A program made the position numbers and the translations under genes. From contig NZ_MDCB01000005.1 in NCBI RefSeq assembly GCF_002939705.1, positions 62,001 to 126,000 on the forward strand: DNA of 64,000 nucleotides, written 5' to 3'. Below the pieces are notes generated by a model that was not told the DNA's origin, did not search any database, and saw only the letters and a list, made by a program, of their open reading frames with translations. Below, in pieces: positions 53,425 through 62,330 of this stretch (position 1 is the stretch's first letter; each line of letters opens with the position of its first letter). The DNA comes from Xanthomonas albilineans (GTDB lineage: Bacteria > Pseudomonadota > Gammaproteobacteria > Xanthomonadales > Xanthomonadaceae).

Positions 53425-56253
53425 ATGCGGACATTGATGGCGCGGTCGCTGCTGGCGGCCGCTGTTGCAGTTGCGTTGACTTCTTGTGGTGGTGGGCACG
53501 GTGGCGCTAGCCCGATGGTTCACGGCGGCAATCCACCGCCTGTCTCACCTCCTCCCCCGCCACCACCACCACCACCACCTCCTCCTCCAAATTCGCCACC
53601 GCCGCCGCCACAACCGGCGTTCGACGCGCATCTGGTGCTGACGAATGCCTTGGCGGCGCAGACCGCCGGCTACGACGGCAGTGGTTACCGTATTGGTGTG
53701 GTCGATACCGGAGTCAATCGCAATCATCCTGCGTTGGCTGGGCGTGTGGTGTCCAACCTGGTCTACGTCGATCCGGCCAAGAACAACGTCAATGTCGACG
53801 ATGTCGTGGGTCATGGCACCAGCGTCTCTCAACTCGCCGCTGGTAAGCCGGTCGGTGCCTGGCCGGGCGGCATCGCGCCAGGCGCACAGATCGTGTCGGC
53901 GCGCATCATCTCTGACACCGAGCCCAAGGATGACGGAAGCGGCAGTGGCAATCAGGTCAGCGGTGGGCTCGGCTTGAGCGGCGTGCACCAGGATCTGATC
54001 AATGCCGGGGTCAGGGTGATGAACAATTCCTGGGGAGGGGTCTACTGGAGCGATCCCAACGCGACCAACGCGATCGCCAATGATTACCGTCCGTTCGTGC
54101 ATAGCAATGGCGGTTTGGTGGTGTTCGCAGCGGGCAACGATTCCAAGGCCACGCCGTCGGACATCGCATCGTTGCCGAGCCAGCCCGGACCCGGTGGCAC
54201 CCTTCCGGCTGCGGACCTGGAGCGCGGCTGGCTGGTGGTGGCCGCAGTGGATTCGACGACCGGGACGCAGTTAGCTTCCTATTCCAATGCCTGCGGCGCG
54301 GCGATGCGTTACTGCCTGGTTGCGCCAGGTACTGAAGTGTACGTCGATCCGAAAGCGACCACGTCCACCGCCAATCCGAGCTACTACTACGGCAGCGGTA
54401 CCTCGTTCGCTGCTCCGTTGGTGTCCGGCGCCGCCACGCTGGTGTGGCAGGCATTCCCCTATTTCAGCAACGATCTGGTGCGGCAGACTCTACTCGGCAC
54501 CGCCACCGACCTGGGCGCGCCTGGGGCGGATCCGACGTTCGGCTATGGCCTGCTCAACATCGGCAAGGCGGTGAAGGGGCCGGCCCGGTTCGATTGGGGC
54601 GATGTCACCGTCGCGTTCGACGGCAGTTCGACCTGGGCCAACGATATTGCCGGTAGCGGCGGGCTGATCAAGCAGGGCAGTGGTACCTTGACCTTGAGCA
54701 GCACTCAGAACAGCTACAGCGGCGATACCCAGGTGCAGGGTGGCACGCTCAGCGCGGCGAGTCTGGGCAACTCGAACGTGGCGATCAGCAACGGTGCGAC
54801 CTTCATCGGGACCGGCCCACTGGGCGGCAACGTGCTCAATGCCGGTACTTTTCAGGTCGGGGCCGCGGTCTTGAGCCTGAGCGGTAGCTACGTGCAGGCC
54901 AGCAATGGTCGGTTGGCCCTACTGGTGGGCGACAAGCTCTCGGCCGGCGGCACCGCGACCTTGCAGGGTGGCGCGCTGTACGTGCTGGGAAAGCACGACT
55001 ACGTGGTCAATAACACCGCCTACAAGGTGTTGGAAGCCAGCGGCGGCTTGACCGGCACGTTCGCGTCGGTGACGTCGCCGTCGAACGTGTTCGTGACCGC
55101 GTCGCTGTCCTACGATGCCACCAGTGCTTCGATCACGCTGCAGTCGTTGAGCGTCACCGCGGCGGCGGCTGGTTTCGGCATCAGCAATGCGGCCACCCTG
55201 GCTTCGGCGAGTCGCGTGGATGCGGCGTTCGCACGGTTGGATGCGCAATTGCAGCATGCACCGGCGACGGTCGATGGAGCCCTGTTGAAAGCGGCCGGCG
55301 CGGTGCAGCAGTCGCCGACGGTGGCGGCGGCCACGGCAACGCTGCGCAGCCTGTCCGGCGAAGCCCATGCCGCTGCCGGTGCGATGACCTTCGACACCAT
55401 GGACCTGCAGCGGCGCGCGCTGTCCAGCCGCTTCGATCTGCTGGTCGAGCGGCCACGTGCGGTCGGTGCCTGGAGTCAGCAACTGGGCGAGACCGGCCAG
55501 GGCAGCTTTGCCGGCAGTCAGTTCCAGTTCGATGGTTGGTTGATGGGCCAGGACATGCGGCTGGGCGAGCATACGGTGGGCGGTGTCGCCTTCGGCGAGA
55601 GTCACGCCAACGATGCCGGGAGCCTGGATCGCAGCCGCAATCGCCAAGTGCAGGGTCAGGCGTATTTCGGTGCGACGTCCGGTAAGGCGTATGCGTTGGC
55701 GCAACTGGGCAGTGGACAATACCGCCGCCAGCTCGACCGCAGTCTGTTGCTCGGCGATAGCGTCGCCGGTGCGTCCAGTCGCTATAGCGGGCGCTTTCTC
55801 TCCACCAGTGTCGAGATCGGCTATCGCATGGGCCGTGGCCCGGCCTGGCTGACGCCCTATGCCGGCGCCGACTACAGTCGTATCGACAGCGATGGTTTCC
55901 GCGAGCAGGGCGGCGACGGATTCGGGCTCATGGCCGATGCCGCGTCTTCCTCGCGCAGCCAGGCGCTGGCCGGCTTGCGCACTGGCGTCGGCGGTCACCG
56001 CTGGTCGCTGCAGGGCTATGCCGAGTGGCAGCAGACCCTGGCCGCGCAGGGGTTGGACCGCCAGGCCCGCTTTGTCGGCCTGGACGCGTGGGCGCCGCTG
56101 GTCGATCTGCAACCTGCACGCGCCGGTGGTCTGTTCGGCGCGAGCCTGCAGACCCATTGGAACACCTCGGTGCTTGGGCTGGGCTACGACCAGCGCTTCG
56201 GTCCGCGTGGCGATGATCGCGTGTTCTCGCTGCGCTACCGCCTGGGGTTCTGA
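53425..56253 (+). CDS. Subtilase-type autotransporter lipoprotein
   Basis: A 942-residue surface protease. The signal is lipoprotein-type (ALTSCGGG). Residues about 36-62 are proline-rich with 14 Pro in a row. The S8 catalytic residues are Asp in GVVDTGVNRNHP, His in VGHGTSVSQLA and Ser in GSGTSFAAPLVSG. A passenger repeat (SGTLTLSSTQNSYSGDTQVQ) and a beta-helix stem follow, and residues about 670-942 form the autotransporter barrel ending in Phe. This places the protease outside the cell, like NalP or SphB1. The start at 53425 has AGGGGAAA upstream. Confidence 0.93.
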   Translation: MRTLMARSLLAAAVAVALTSCGGGHGGASPMVHGGNPPPVSPPPPPPPPPPPPPPNSPPPPPQPAFDAHLVLTNALAAQTAGYDGSGYRIGVVDTGVNRNHPALAGRVVSNLVYVDPAKNNVNVDDVVGHGTSVSQLAAGKPVGAWPGGIAPGAQIVSARIISDTEPKDDGSGSGNQVSGGLGLSGVHQDLINAGVRVMNNSWGGVYWSDPNATNAIANDYRPFVHSNGGLVVFAAGNDSKATPSDIASLPSQPGPGGTLPAADLERGWLVVAAVDSTTGTQLASYSNACGAAMRYCLVAPGTEVYVDPKATTSTANPSYYYGSGTSFAAPLVSGAATLVWQAFPYFSNDLVRQTLLGTATDLGAPGADPTFGYGLLNIGKAVKGPARFDWGDVTVAFDGSSTWANDIAGSGGLIKQGSGTLTLSSTQNSYSGDTQVQGGTLSAASLGNSNVAISNGATFIGTGPLGGNVLNAGTFQVGAAVLSLSGSYVQASNGRLALLVGDKLSAGGTATLQGGALYVLGKHDYVVNNTAYKVLEASGGLTGTFASVTSPSNVFVTASLSYDATSASITLQSLSVTAAAAGFGISNAATLASASRVDAAFARLDAQLQHAPATVDGALLKAAGAVQQSPTVAAATATLRSLSGEAHAAAGAMTFDTMDLQRRALSSRFDLLVERPRAVGAWSQQLGETGQGSFAGSQFQFDGWLMGQDMRLGEHTVGGVAFGESHANDAGSLDRSRNRQVQGQAYFGATSGKAYALAQLGSGQYRRQLDRSLLLGDSVAGASSRYSGRFLSTSVEIGYRMGRGPAWLTPYAGADYSRIDSDGFREQGGDGFGLMADAASSSRSQALAGLRTGVGGHRWSLQGYAEWQQTLAAQGLDRQARFVGLDAWAPLVDLQPARAGGLFGASLQTHWNTSVLGLGYDQRFGPRGDDRVFSLRYRLGF

Positions 56254-56407
56254 CCCCAGGGCGGTAGCGTGGGGCCGAGGTCTCAGTCGCGCTGTTCCGG
56301 TGCGGACCGTGACAGCGCGGTAGTGTGTCAGCGGGTGCGGCAAGGGCGCTTGTCGGTGGCGTTGGTCGGCCGCGATTCGGCCTAGGCTTTGCGCCATTGG
56401 ACGTGCG

Positions 56408-57508
56408 CTATTCGCCGCGCAGATGCCCCATCGAACGCGGTGCCGTGCGGCCTAGCGGCAGTTTGAGTTTGCCAATGGCCTGCATGCGTGCCTCGGCGAT
56501 GCGGTCGGCAGCCTGTTGCGGCGGGATATTTTCGCGCTCGGACAGGTCGAAGATCTTGCCGAGGTTGTGATACATGCTACGGATCAAGCGCATCGCGCGT
56601 TCGCGGTTGTATCCGTCGATTTCCAGCGATACGTTCATCACGCCGCCGGCATTGACCGCGTAATCCGGTGCGTAGAGGATGCCGCGGCGATGCAGTTCCT
56701 CGCCGACGGCCGCACTGGCCAATTGGTTGTTGGCGGTGCCGCAGACGATCTTTGCCTTCAATCGTGGCAGCTTGGCTTCGTCGATGGCATTTTCCAGCGC
56801 GCACGGAGCCAGCACGTCGGCGGCGACGTCATAGATCTCCTCGGGCGTCACCGCTTCGGCGCCGTATTCGGCGACCGCGCGCTCGACCAGCGTCGGATCC
56901 AGGTCGGTGACGTATAGCTTGGCGCCGCGCTCCTTGAGCAGCTTCACCAACTCCATCCCGATGTGGCCCAGGCCCTGCACCGCGATGCTGATCCTGCCGA
57001 TTTCTTCGTGACCAAGTTTGCGTTGCAAGGAGGCCAGCAGCGCCTGCAGCGCACCGTAGGCGGTGAACGGGGCCGGATCGCCGGAGCCGCCGTGTACTTG
57101 GTGCACGCCGGTGACGTATTCGGTCTCCAGGTAGATCTGCTCCATGTCGTTGACGTCGGTGCCGACGTCCTCGGCGGTGATGTAGCGCCCGCCCAGCGAA
57201 TCCACGTAGCGACCGAAAGCGCGGAACAGCGCCTCGGATTTGTCGGTTTTCGGATCGCCGATGATCACCGCCTTGCCGCCGCCGATGTTCAGCCCCGCCA
57301 GCGCGTTTTTGTAGGTCATCGTGCGGCTGAGCCGCAGTGCGTCCTGTAGCGCCGATTCGGTGTTGGTGTAGGGACGCATACGCACGCCGCCCAGCGCGGG
57401 GCCAAGGACGGTGTTGTGGATGGCGATGATCGCTCGTAGGCCGATATCGCGGTTGTGGCAGAAAACGACTTGTTCGTGGCCGGTGGTGGCAAGCGTTTCG
57501 AAAAGCAT
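56408..57508 (-). CDS. Leucine dehydrogenase (Glu/Leu/Phe/Val dehydrogenase family)
   Basis: NAD-dependent oxidative deamination of branched-chain amino acids. The ATG at 57508 gives 366 residues; further upstream to 57583 is not family-like. Substrate lysines are in MTYKNALAGLNIGGGKAVI, and the Rossmann motif is VQGLGHIGMELVKLL. The Gly-rich N-terminal HNTVLGPALGGVRMRPY and C-terminal NNQLASAAVGEELHRR fit leucine/valine rather than glutamate dehydrogenases. In Xanthomonas this could feed branched-chain fatty acids; inference. Confidence 0.92.
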   Translation of the reverse strand: MLFETLATTGHEQVVFCHNRDIGLRAIIAIHNTVLGPALGGVRMRPYTNTESALQDALRLSRTMTYKNALAGLNIGGGKAVIIGDPKTDKSEALFRAFGRYVDSLGGRYITAEDVGTDVNDMEQIYLETEYVTGVHQVHGGSGDPAPFTAYGALQALLASLQRKLGHEEIGRISIAVQGLGHIGMELVKLLKERGAKLYVTDLDPTLVERAVAEYGAEAVTPEEIYDVAADVLAPCALENAIDEAKLPRLKAKIVCGTANNQLASAAVGEELHRRGILYAPDYAVNAGGVMNVSLEIDGYNRERAMRLIRSMYHNLGKIFDLSERENIPPQQAADRIAEARMQAIGKLKLPLGRTAPRSMGHLRGE

Positions 57509-57726
57509 GAGGGCTCCGCTGGCGTTACAGGTGTCGAATACCGTGTTTCCAGGAACTTGCCTAGTTAAATGATTGAAAAACAAAAAACGCGACGGTTCCG
57601 GAACTGGCCCTGATCGTCGCGATACTGCATCTTAAATCAATTGTGCGCCAATGTAATGACCCACTGAAATCCCTGCGCGGGTGTGACGTTTCGAAGGAGA
57701 CACCGATGACTGCAGTGGATGACTAC

Positions 57727-57840
57727 AGTGATGGAGGAGGAGCAGATCAAGCCTTGGATGGCCGGCGCAAGTTGGCGGTCGTGGCAGAGCTTCTTCAAGG
57801 CAAGGCTAGGCTGGTCCAGGCCAGCGGCGGTTCGATCTGA
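57727..57840 (+). pseudogene. IS3 OrfA-like remnant
   Basis: MEEEQIKPWMA in one frame, then after a frameshift RRKLAVVAELLQGKARLVQA, resemble the N-terminus of helix-turn-helix OrfA proteins of IS3-type elements (RRKSALVLEILQGKTTVAEAS-like, from memory). The sequence ends at a TGA. Only this fragment remains. Confidence 0.45.
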
Positions 57841-57901
57841 TGCCGGTGCAGATCGAGGGGGCATCGGCATCGGACCAAGACGGGCGATCCGTCTTGGGGG
57901 C

Positions 57902-58033
57902 GCTAACAAAACGACTGCGTCGCCGCTAGACGGGCGCTGGCAGTGCTCGGAATCCTCATGTACCCCCCTGTACACTGCGGTTCCTGCACACTGTCCGCGC
58001 CCACCCGACAGTGACGCGCGACGTTTTGTTAGC
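57902..58033. mobile_element. 132-bp MITE-like or REPIN-like element
   Basis: GCTAACAAAACG at 57902-57913 and CGTTTTGTTAGC at 58022-58033 are perfect 12-bp terminal inverted repeats. Inside are a GC-rich left arm and a right-arm hairpin (CACTGTC/GACAGTG, 57989-58013). A partial copy occurs at 45711-45768. No gene is encoded, so it would depend on a transposase in trans. Confidence 0.65.
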
Positions 58034-58088
58034 CACTCTTACTTCCGCGTTGCAGGCCGCGCTGTGGCCTGCAACGCGGTGGATGTGA

Positions 58089-59048
58089 TTACGGCAGTCC
58101 GGCCAGCCAGTCGTCGTCGCTGCCTTCGTTGATGTCGGCGAACAGCGGTGTGGAGAAGTAGCGCTCGCCAGTGTCCGGTAGCATTGCCAGAATCACCGCA
58201 CCGGGCGCGGCAGTCTCGGCCACCTGCAATGCGGTGGCGACGGTGCCGCCACCGGAAATGCCGGTGAAAATGCCTTCCTCCGCGGCGAGGCGGCGTGAGG
58301 TTGCGATGGCTTCGTTGTCCTCCACGCTCAGTACCGTGTCGTAGACCGAGCGGTTGAGCACCTCGGGGACGAAGTCGGGTGTCCAGCCCTGGATCTTGTG
58401 CGGCTTCCATTCCTGGCCTTGCAGCAACGCCGCACCGGCCGGTTCGCTGGCGATGATGCGCACCTCCGGGCGTGCGATTCGCAGCACTTCGCCGACACCG
58501 GTCAGGGTGCCGCCGGTGCCCCAGCCGCTGACGAAGTGGTCCAGCCGGCGGCCGGCGAAATCGCGCAGGATTTCCGTGGCGGTGGTGTTGCGGTGGTAGG
58601 CAGGATTGGCCGGGTTGGCGAACTGCCGTGCCAAAAACCAACCGTGTTCTTTGGCCAGTTCTTCTGCTTTGCGCACCATGCCGCTGCCGCGTTCTGCGGC
58701 CGGTGTCAGGATCACCTTGGCCCCATAGGCGCGCATCAACTTGCGCCGTTCGATCGAGAAGGTCTCCACCATGGTCGCGACAAAGTTGTAGCCGCGAGCG
58801 GCAGCGATCATTGCCAGGGCCACGCCTGTGTTGCCGGAAGTCGCCTCGACGATGGTGTCGCCGGGTTTGAGCAGGCCGCGCGCCTCGGCGTCGAGCACGA
58901 TCCCCATGGCAAGGCGATCCTTGACCGAGCCACCGGGATTGAACGCTTCGACCTTGACGTACAGGCTGGTGTGCCTCGGTGCCAGACGTTGCAGCTTGAC
59001 CACCGGCGTGTGGCCGATGGTGTCGAGGATGTTGTCGTAGATCGCCAT
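58089..59048 (-). CDS. cysK: Cysteine synthase (O-acetylserine sulfhydrylase)
   Basis: PLP enzyme that makes cysteine from O-acetylserine and sulfide. The ATG at 59048 gives 319 residues. The PLP Lys is in NPGGSVKDRLA, the substrate loop in EATSGNTGVAL and the phosphate-binding loop in GWGTGGTLTGVG; the C-terminal active-site block is GIFTGISGGGTVATAL. CysK rather than CysM is favoured by the NPGGSVKDR and TSGNTG blocks. It diverges from a CysB-type regulator, its likely controller. Confidence 0.94.
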   Translation of the reverse strand: MAIYDNILDTIGHTPVVKLQRLAPRHTSLYVKVEAFNPGGSVKDRLAMGIVLDAEARGLLKPGDTIVEATSGNTGVALAMIAAARGYNFVATMVETFSIERRKLMRAYGAKVILTPAAERGSGMVRKAEELAKEHGWFLARQFANPANPAYHRNTTATEILRDFAGRRLDHFVSGWGTGGTLTGVGEVLRIARPEVRIIASEPAGAALLQGQEWKPHKIQGWTPDFVPEVLNRSVYDTVLSVEDNEAIATSRRLAAEEGIFTGISGGGTVATALQVAETAAPGAVILAMLPDTGERYFSTPLFADINEGSDDDWLAGLP

Positions 59049-59387
59049 TGCAGTGTCTCCGGAATGGGGGCGGGTCAGGCGGTGTGCATGAGCGGCGCCG
59101 CTGCCAGCCAGCAGGCGCGCCCGCGATACCGCCACAATCCTTTGTTCCCGCGCCAATGCCCTCCAGGGCAGTCTATCCGGCGCGGCCTTCTCGCGATCAT
59201 GGTAATCAAAGCAGGACGCATGGTGGAGCGCAATACGGGATGGTGAAAGCAGCGACGACCTTAGCGTCCGCGCCTGATCGCTGGAAATCACCTCCTGTCT
59301 GGGGCCAATCGCTTTCGGTTATAAGCTGGGGCCGATTTCCACTAAAGTCGCGATTCCTATGCCAGATATTGTCTCGCCCTCGTTCCG
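59049..59387. other. Divergent promoter region cysK/cysB
   Basis: The 339 bases hold the promoters of both genes. Minus-strand frames continue through part of it but show no family features. A CysB-type binding site is expected but was not identified by eye. Confidence 0.4.
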
Positions 59388-60371
59388 ATGACGCTGATCC
59401 AGCTTCGTTACCTCGTCGCCATCGTCGATGCCGACCTGAACATCACCCTGGCGGCGGCGCGCGTGCATGCCACGCAGCCGGGGCTATCCAAACAGCTGAA
59501 ACAACTCGAGGACGAGTTGGGCTTTCTGTTGTTCGTGCGCAAGGGGCGTAGTCTGGAGGCGGTGACACCGCCGGGTCGGGAGGTGATCGCGCGCGCCCGC
59601 GCGGTGCTGGCCGAGGCCAATAATATCCGCACCTATGCCGCCAACCAGCGTCGCGAGAGCCAGGGCCAGCTCACCCTCATCACCACGCATACCCAGGCGC
59701 GTTTCGTGCTGCCGCCGGCGGTGGCGCGGATCAAGCAGCGCTATCGGCAGGTCAGCGTGCATTTGCAGCAGGCTGCCGAGAGCGCTGCGCTGGATTTGCT
59801 GGGACAGGGCGATGCCGACATCGCCATTGTCAGCACTGCCGGCAATGCGCCGGGTGCGGGTATCGCGGTACCGCTGTACCGCTGGCGGCGCCTGGTGCTG
59901 GTGCCGCGCGGACACGCCTTGGATATGCCGACGCGGGCGCCGGATATGGTGACGTTGGCGGCGCAGCCGTTGATCAGTTACGAATCCTCGACCCGTGCCG
60001 AATCTTCGTTGCAGCGTGCATTCGCTGGCCTCGGGTTGGAGCCGAGTATCGCGTTGACCGCGCTCGACGCGGATCTGATCAAGACCTACGTACGTACCGG
60101 GCTGGGCGTTGGCCTGCTGGCAGAGATGGCGGTCGACGCCAACGACACCGATCTGCGTGCATGGCCGGCGCCGGCGGAGATTCCCGAGTGCATCGCCTGG
60201 GCCGTGCTGCCGCGCGATCGCGTGTTACGTGACTATGCATTGGAGCTGGTGCATGCGCTTGCTCCGCAAATCGATACACGTGATCTGCGCCGGGTCATGG
60301 AGGGTAATCAACCACCGGATTGGCCGATGCCGCCGCGCTGGGAAGCGCTGACTCGGACCCGCATCGACTGA
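59388..60371 (+). CDS. cysB: CysB-family LysR regulator
   Basis: Regulator of sulfate assimilation and cysteine synthesis. The 327 residues have the long CysB form: helix-turn-helix in residues 1-60 (NITLAAARVHATQPGLSKQL), then a binding domain with ITTHTQARFVLPPAVARIKQ and LDADLIKTYVRTGLGVGLLA, blocks typical of CysB and Cbl. The divergent cysK gene supports the assignment. Confidence 0.92.
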   Translation: MTLIQLRYLVAIVDADLNITLAAARVHATQPGLSKQLKQLEDELGFLLFVRKGRSLEAVTPPGREVIARARAVLAEANNIRTYAANQRRESQGQLTLITTHTQARFVLPPAVARIKQRYRQVSVHLQQAAESAALDLLGQGDADIAIVSTAGNAPGAGIAVPLYRWRRLVLVPRGHALDMPTRAPDMVTLAAQPLISYESSTRAESSLQRAFAGLGLEPSIALTALDADLIKTYVRTGLGVGLLAEMAVDANDTDLRAWPAPAEIPECIAWAVLPRDRVLRDYALELVHALAPQIDTRDLRRVMEGNQPPDWPMPPRWEALTRTRID

Positions 60372-60392
60372 TCTGGTGGCCGGGTCGGTGGC

Positions 60393-61592
60393 TCAGTTTT
60401 CTTTCTTTACCGGCAGCGTCACCGTGAAACGGCTGCCGTGGCCCTGGCGGCTGCGGACCTCGACGCCGCACCCGAGGGTGTCCGCTGCCCGGCGCACGAT
60501 CCACAGGCCAAGGCCCAGGCCATCGCTGCGCGGATCGGCCTGACGGAAGGCCTGGAACAGGGTGCGCAGGCTATCCGGATCCATGCCGATGCCGCAGTCG
60601 ATGATCTCCACGGCCACCGTGTTGCCGCGCCGGCGGCAGCCGACCAGGACCTTGCCATGCGCGGTGTACTTGACCGCATTTCCGATCAGATTGCCCAGCA
60701 ACGTGGACAACAGCGGCGCGTTGCTGTGCACGCGCAGCGTGGTCGGCACGTTGCGCAGTTGCACTCCATTGGCTTTGGCCTGGGGGCGCCAGGTTTCCAG
60801 AATTGGCGCCAGCACCTCGGCCAGGGGCAGATCGTGCAAGGTCGGCAGGCTGAACTCGCCGCTGACCGCGCTGGTAGCCAGCGTGTCCAGCCCGGTCGCC
60901 ACCTGATTCAAGGCTGCGCGCGCGGCATCCAGCGGCAATTCGCTGGCCTCGCCGAGCTGGCGTTGTACCTTGGCCAGCGCATAGGAGGCGGTGCGTAAGG
61001 GCGCTTTCAGATCGTGGCCGGCAATGGCCAGCAAGCGACTACGGTAGTGGCTGGATTCCTGTGCAAGATGCAGCGCTTTACGCAGTTCCAGTTGTGCCAT
61101 CGACTGCCGCGCCAATGCGCGCAGTGCTTCGATCTGTTCGTAGGTGAGGTGCCTTGGGCGATGGTCCAACACGCAGACCGTACCCAGGGGCAGACCGTCG
61201 GAGGTCTTCAACAATGCGCCCGCGTAAAAATGCAAGTGCATCTCGCCGGTCACCAGGGGGTTGTTGGCGAAGCGTGGGTCCTCGCGTGTGTCCGGCACCA
61301 GCAGTAGATCGTCTTCCAGCAGCGCATGCGCGCACATCGAGACGGTCAGCGGGGTTTCCCGTATGCCCAGCCCGACCTCGCTCTTGAACCATTGCCGCTC
61401 GCTGTCGATCAGGCTGACCACGGCGATTGGGGTCTGGCAAATCAGCGCGGCCAGCCGGGTGATATCGTCGAAGGCGGGTTCGCGCGGCGTATCCAGGATC
61501 GCGTAGCTATGCAGGGCATCCAGACGCAGCACTTCGTTGTGCGGCTTGATGGCGCAATAAACAGGGAGAACGGTGGATTCGTTGGTGGACAT
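60393..61592 (-). CDS. GAF-domain sensor histidine kinase
   Basis: A soluble, 399-residue kinase. The ATG at 61592 is chosen; upstream codons to 61979 are unlike any domain. A GAF domain spans about residues 35-180 (AFDDITRLAALICQTPIAVV, SLIDSERQWFKSEVGL); the H-box is RLLAIAGHDLKAPLRTA near residue 205; N-box LLGNLIGNAVKYT and G boxes GIGMDPD and DGLGLGLWIV follow. No response regulator is adjacent and no membrane segment is seen, so the signal is probably cytosolic. Confidence 0.9.
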   Translation of the reverse strand: MSTNESTVLPVYCAIKPHNEVLRLDALHSYAILDTPREPAFDDITRLAALICQTPIAVVSLIDSERQWFKSEVGLGIRETPLTVSMCAHALLEDDLLLVPDTREDPRFANNPLVTGEMHLHFYAGALLKTSDGLPLGTVCVLDHRPRHLTYEQIEALRALARQSMAQLELRKALHLAQESSHYRSRLLAIAGHDLKAPLRTASYALAKVQRQLGEASELPLDAARAALNQVATGLDTLATSAVSGEFSLPTLHDLPLAEVLAPILETWRPQAKANGVQLRNVPTTLRVHSNAPLLSTLLGNLIGNAVKYTAHGKVLVGCRRRGNTVAVEIIDCGIGMDPDSLRTLFQAFRQADPRSDGLGLGLWIVRRAADTLGCGVEVRSRQGHGSRFTVTLPVKKEN

Positions 61593-61850
61593 GCGGCCCG
61601 GTCCGACGGCAGAAGAACCCAAGTCTAGGGTATCGCGTGCGATGCTGCCGACGTTGCGCCCTTGGGGCGCTCGCGCTGGCGGCCTGCGTTGCGTGTTGGC
61701 CCGGCCATACGCCAGGGGATGCTTCGCCCATCGTGTGTCGGTGAAGAGCGTATGCATACCGTGTTGTGCGGGGAGCGTCGATAGTCGGTCGGCTCGACGG
61801 CTGCGGCGACACGTCGCGTTGGCGTGCCGGTGGGCGTGTACTAGACTGGG

Positions 61851-62258
61851 ATGATGTTCCGTCTCCGCCAGCCACCGTCGTTGTGGGCCGCGCTCGCCGT
61901 GTTGGCGATCGGGTTGCTGTTGCTGGCGCCGTTGATCAGTCGTTGCCAGCAGGCGCCCTCTGGTGAGGTGGCGTTGCATGGCCAGGCGTTGTGCACCAGC
62001 AGCGGCCTGCGCCTGCCGGGGCTCGCGGGCAGTGCGTTACCGGTGCAGGCCGGACATCACGACGACGCTGGGCTGGCGCACGCACCGCTCTGCGATTACT
62101 GCTTGTTGGCCGCGCGTCTGTTGCCGTGGATGGCATTGCTGTTGGTATTGCTGCCCTGGCGCGGTACACCCGCTCCCGACGCGTCTGTATGCAGTGTTTT
62201 TGCCACGGCCGATTTCGGTCGCGCACATCCCGCACGCGGACCTCCGCTGTTCTGTTGA
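61851..62258 (+). CDS. DUF2946-family small membrane protein
   Basis: A 135-residue protein with an N-terminal membrane helix (LWAALAVLAIGLLLLAPL), a periplasmic His/Cys segment containing QAGHHDDAG and CDYCLLAARLLPW, and a second hydrophobic stretch (MALLLVLLPW). The two cysteines in CDYC fit DUF2946, a family often next to TonB-dependent receptors for copper or other metals. The receptor gene follows 72 bp downstream on the same strand. Confidence 0.75.
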   Translation: MMFRLRQPPSLWAALAVLAIGLLLLAPLISRCQQAPSGEVALHGQALCTSSGLRLPGLAGSALPVQAGHHDDAGLAHAPLCDYCLLAARLLPWMALLLVLLPWRGTPAPDASVCSVFATADFGRAHPARGPPLFC

Positions 62259-62330
62259 TCCATAGGTTGGTTGTTTACGTGCTGCGACCTCGTCGCGGCA
62301 GGTCCTTCCTTTGTATCGATGGAGTCATCG

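Larger units (their letters stand above)
57509..58088. other. Intergenic region with transposase remnant and MITE-like element
   Basis: These 580 bases carry a remnant of an IS3-type OrfA (57727-57840), a 9-bp-stem hairpin (57875-57897) and a 132-bp element with inverted repeats (57902-58033). No intact gene is present. Confidence 0.65.

Noticed and set aside
54919-56397. A 492-codon minus-strand frame under the autotransporter
   Set aside because: It is antisense to a gene with a full catalytic triad and barrel, and shows no domain.
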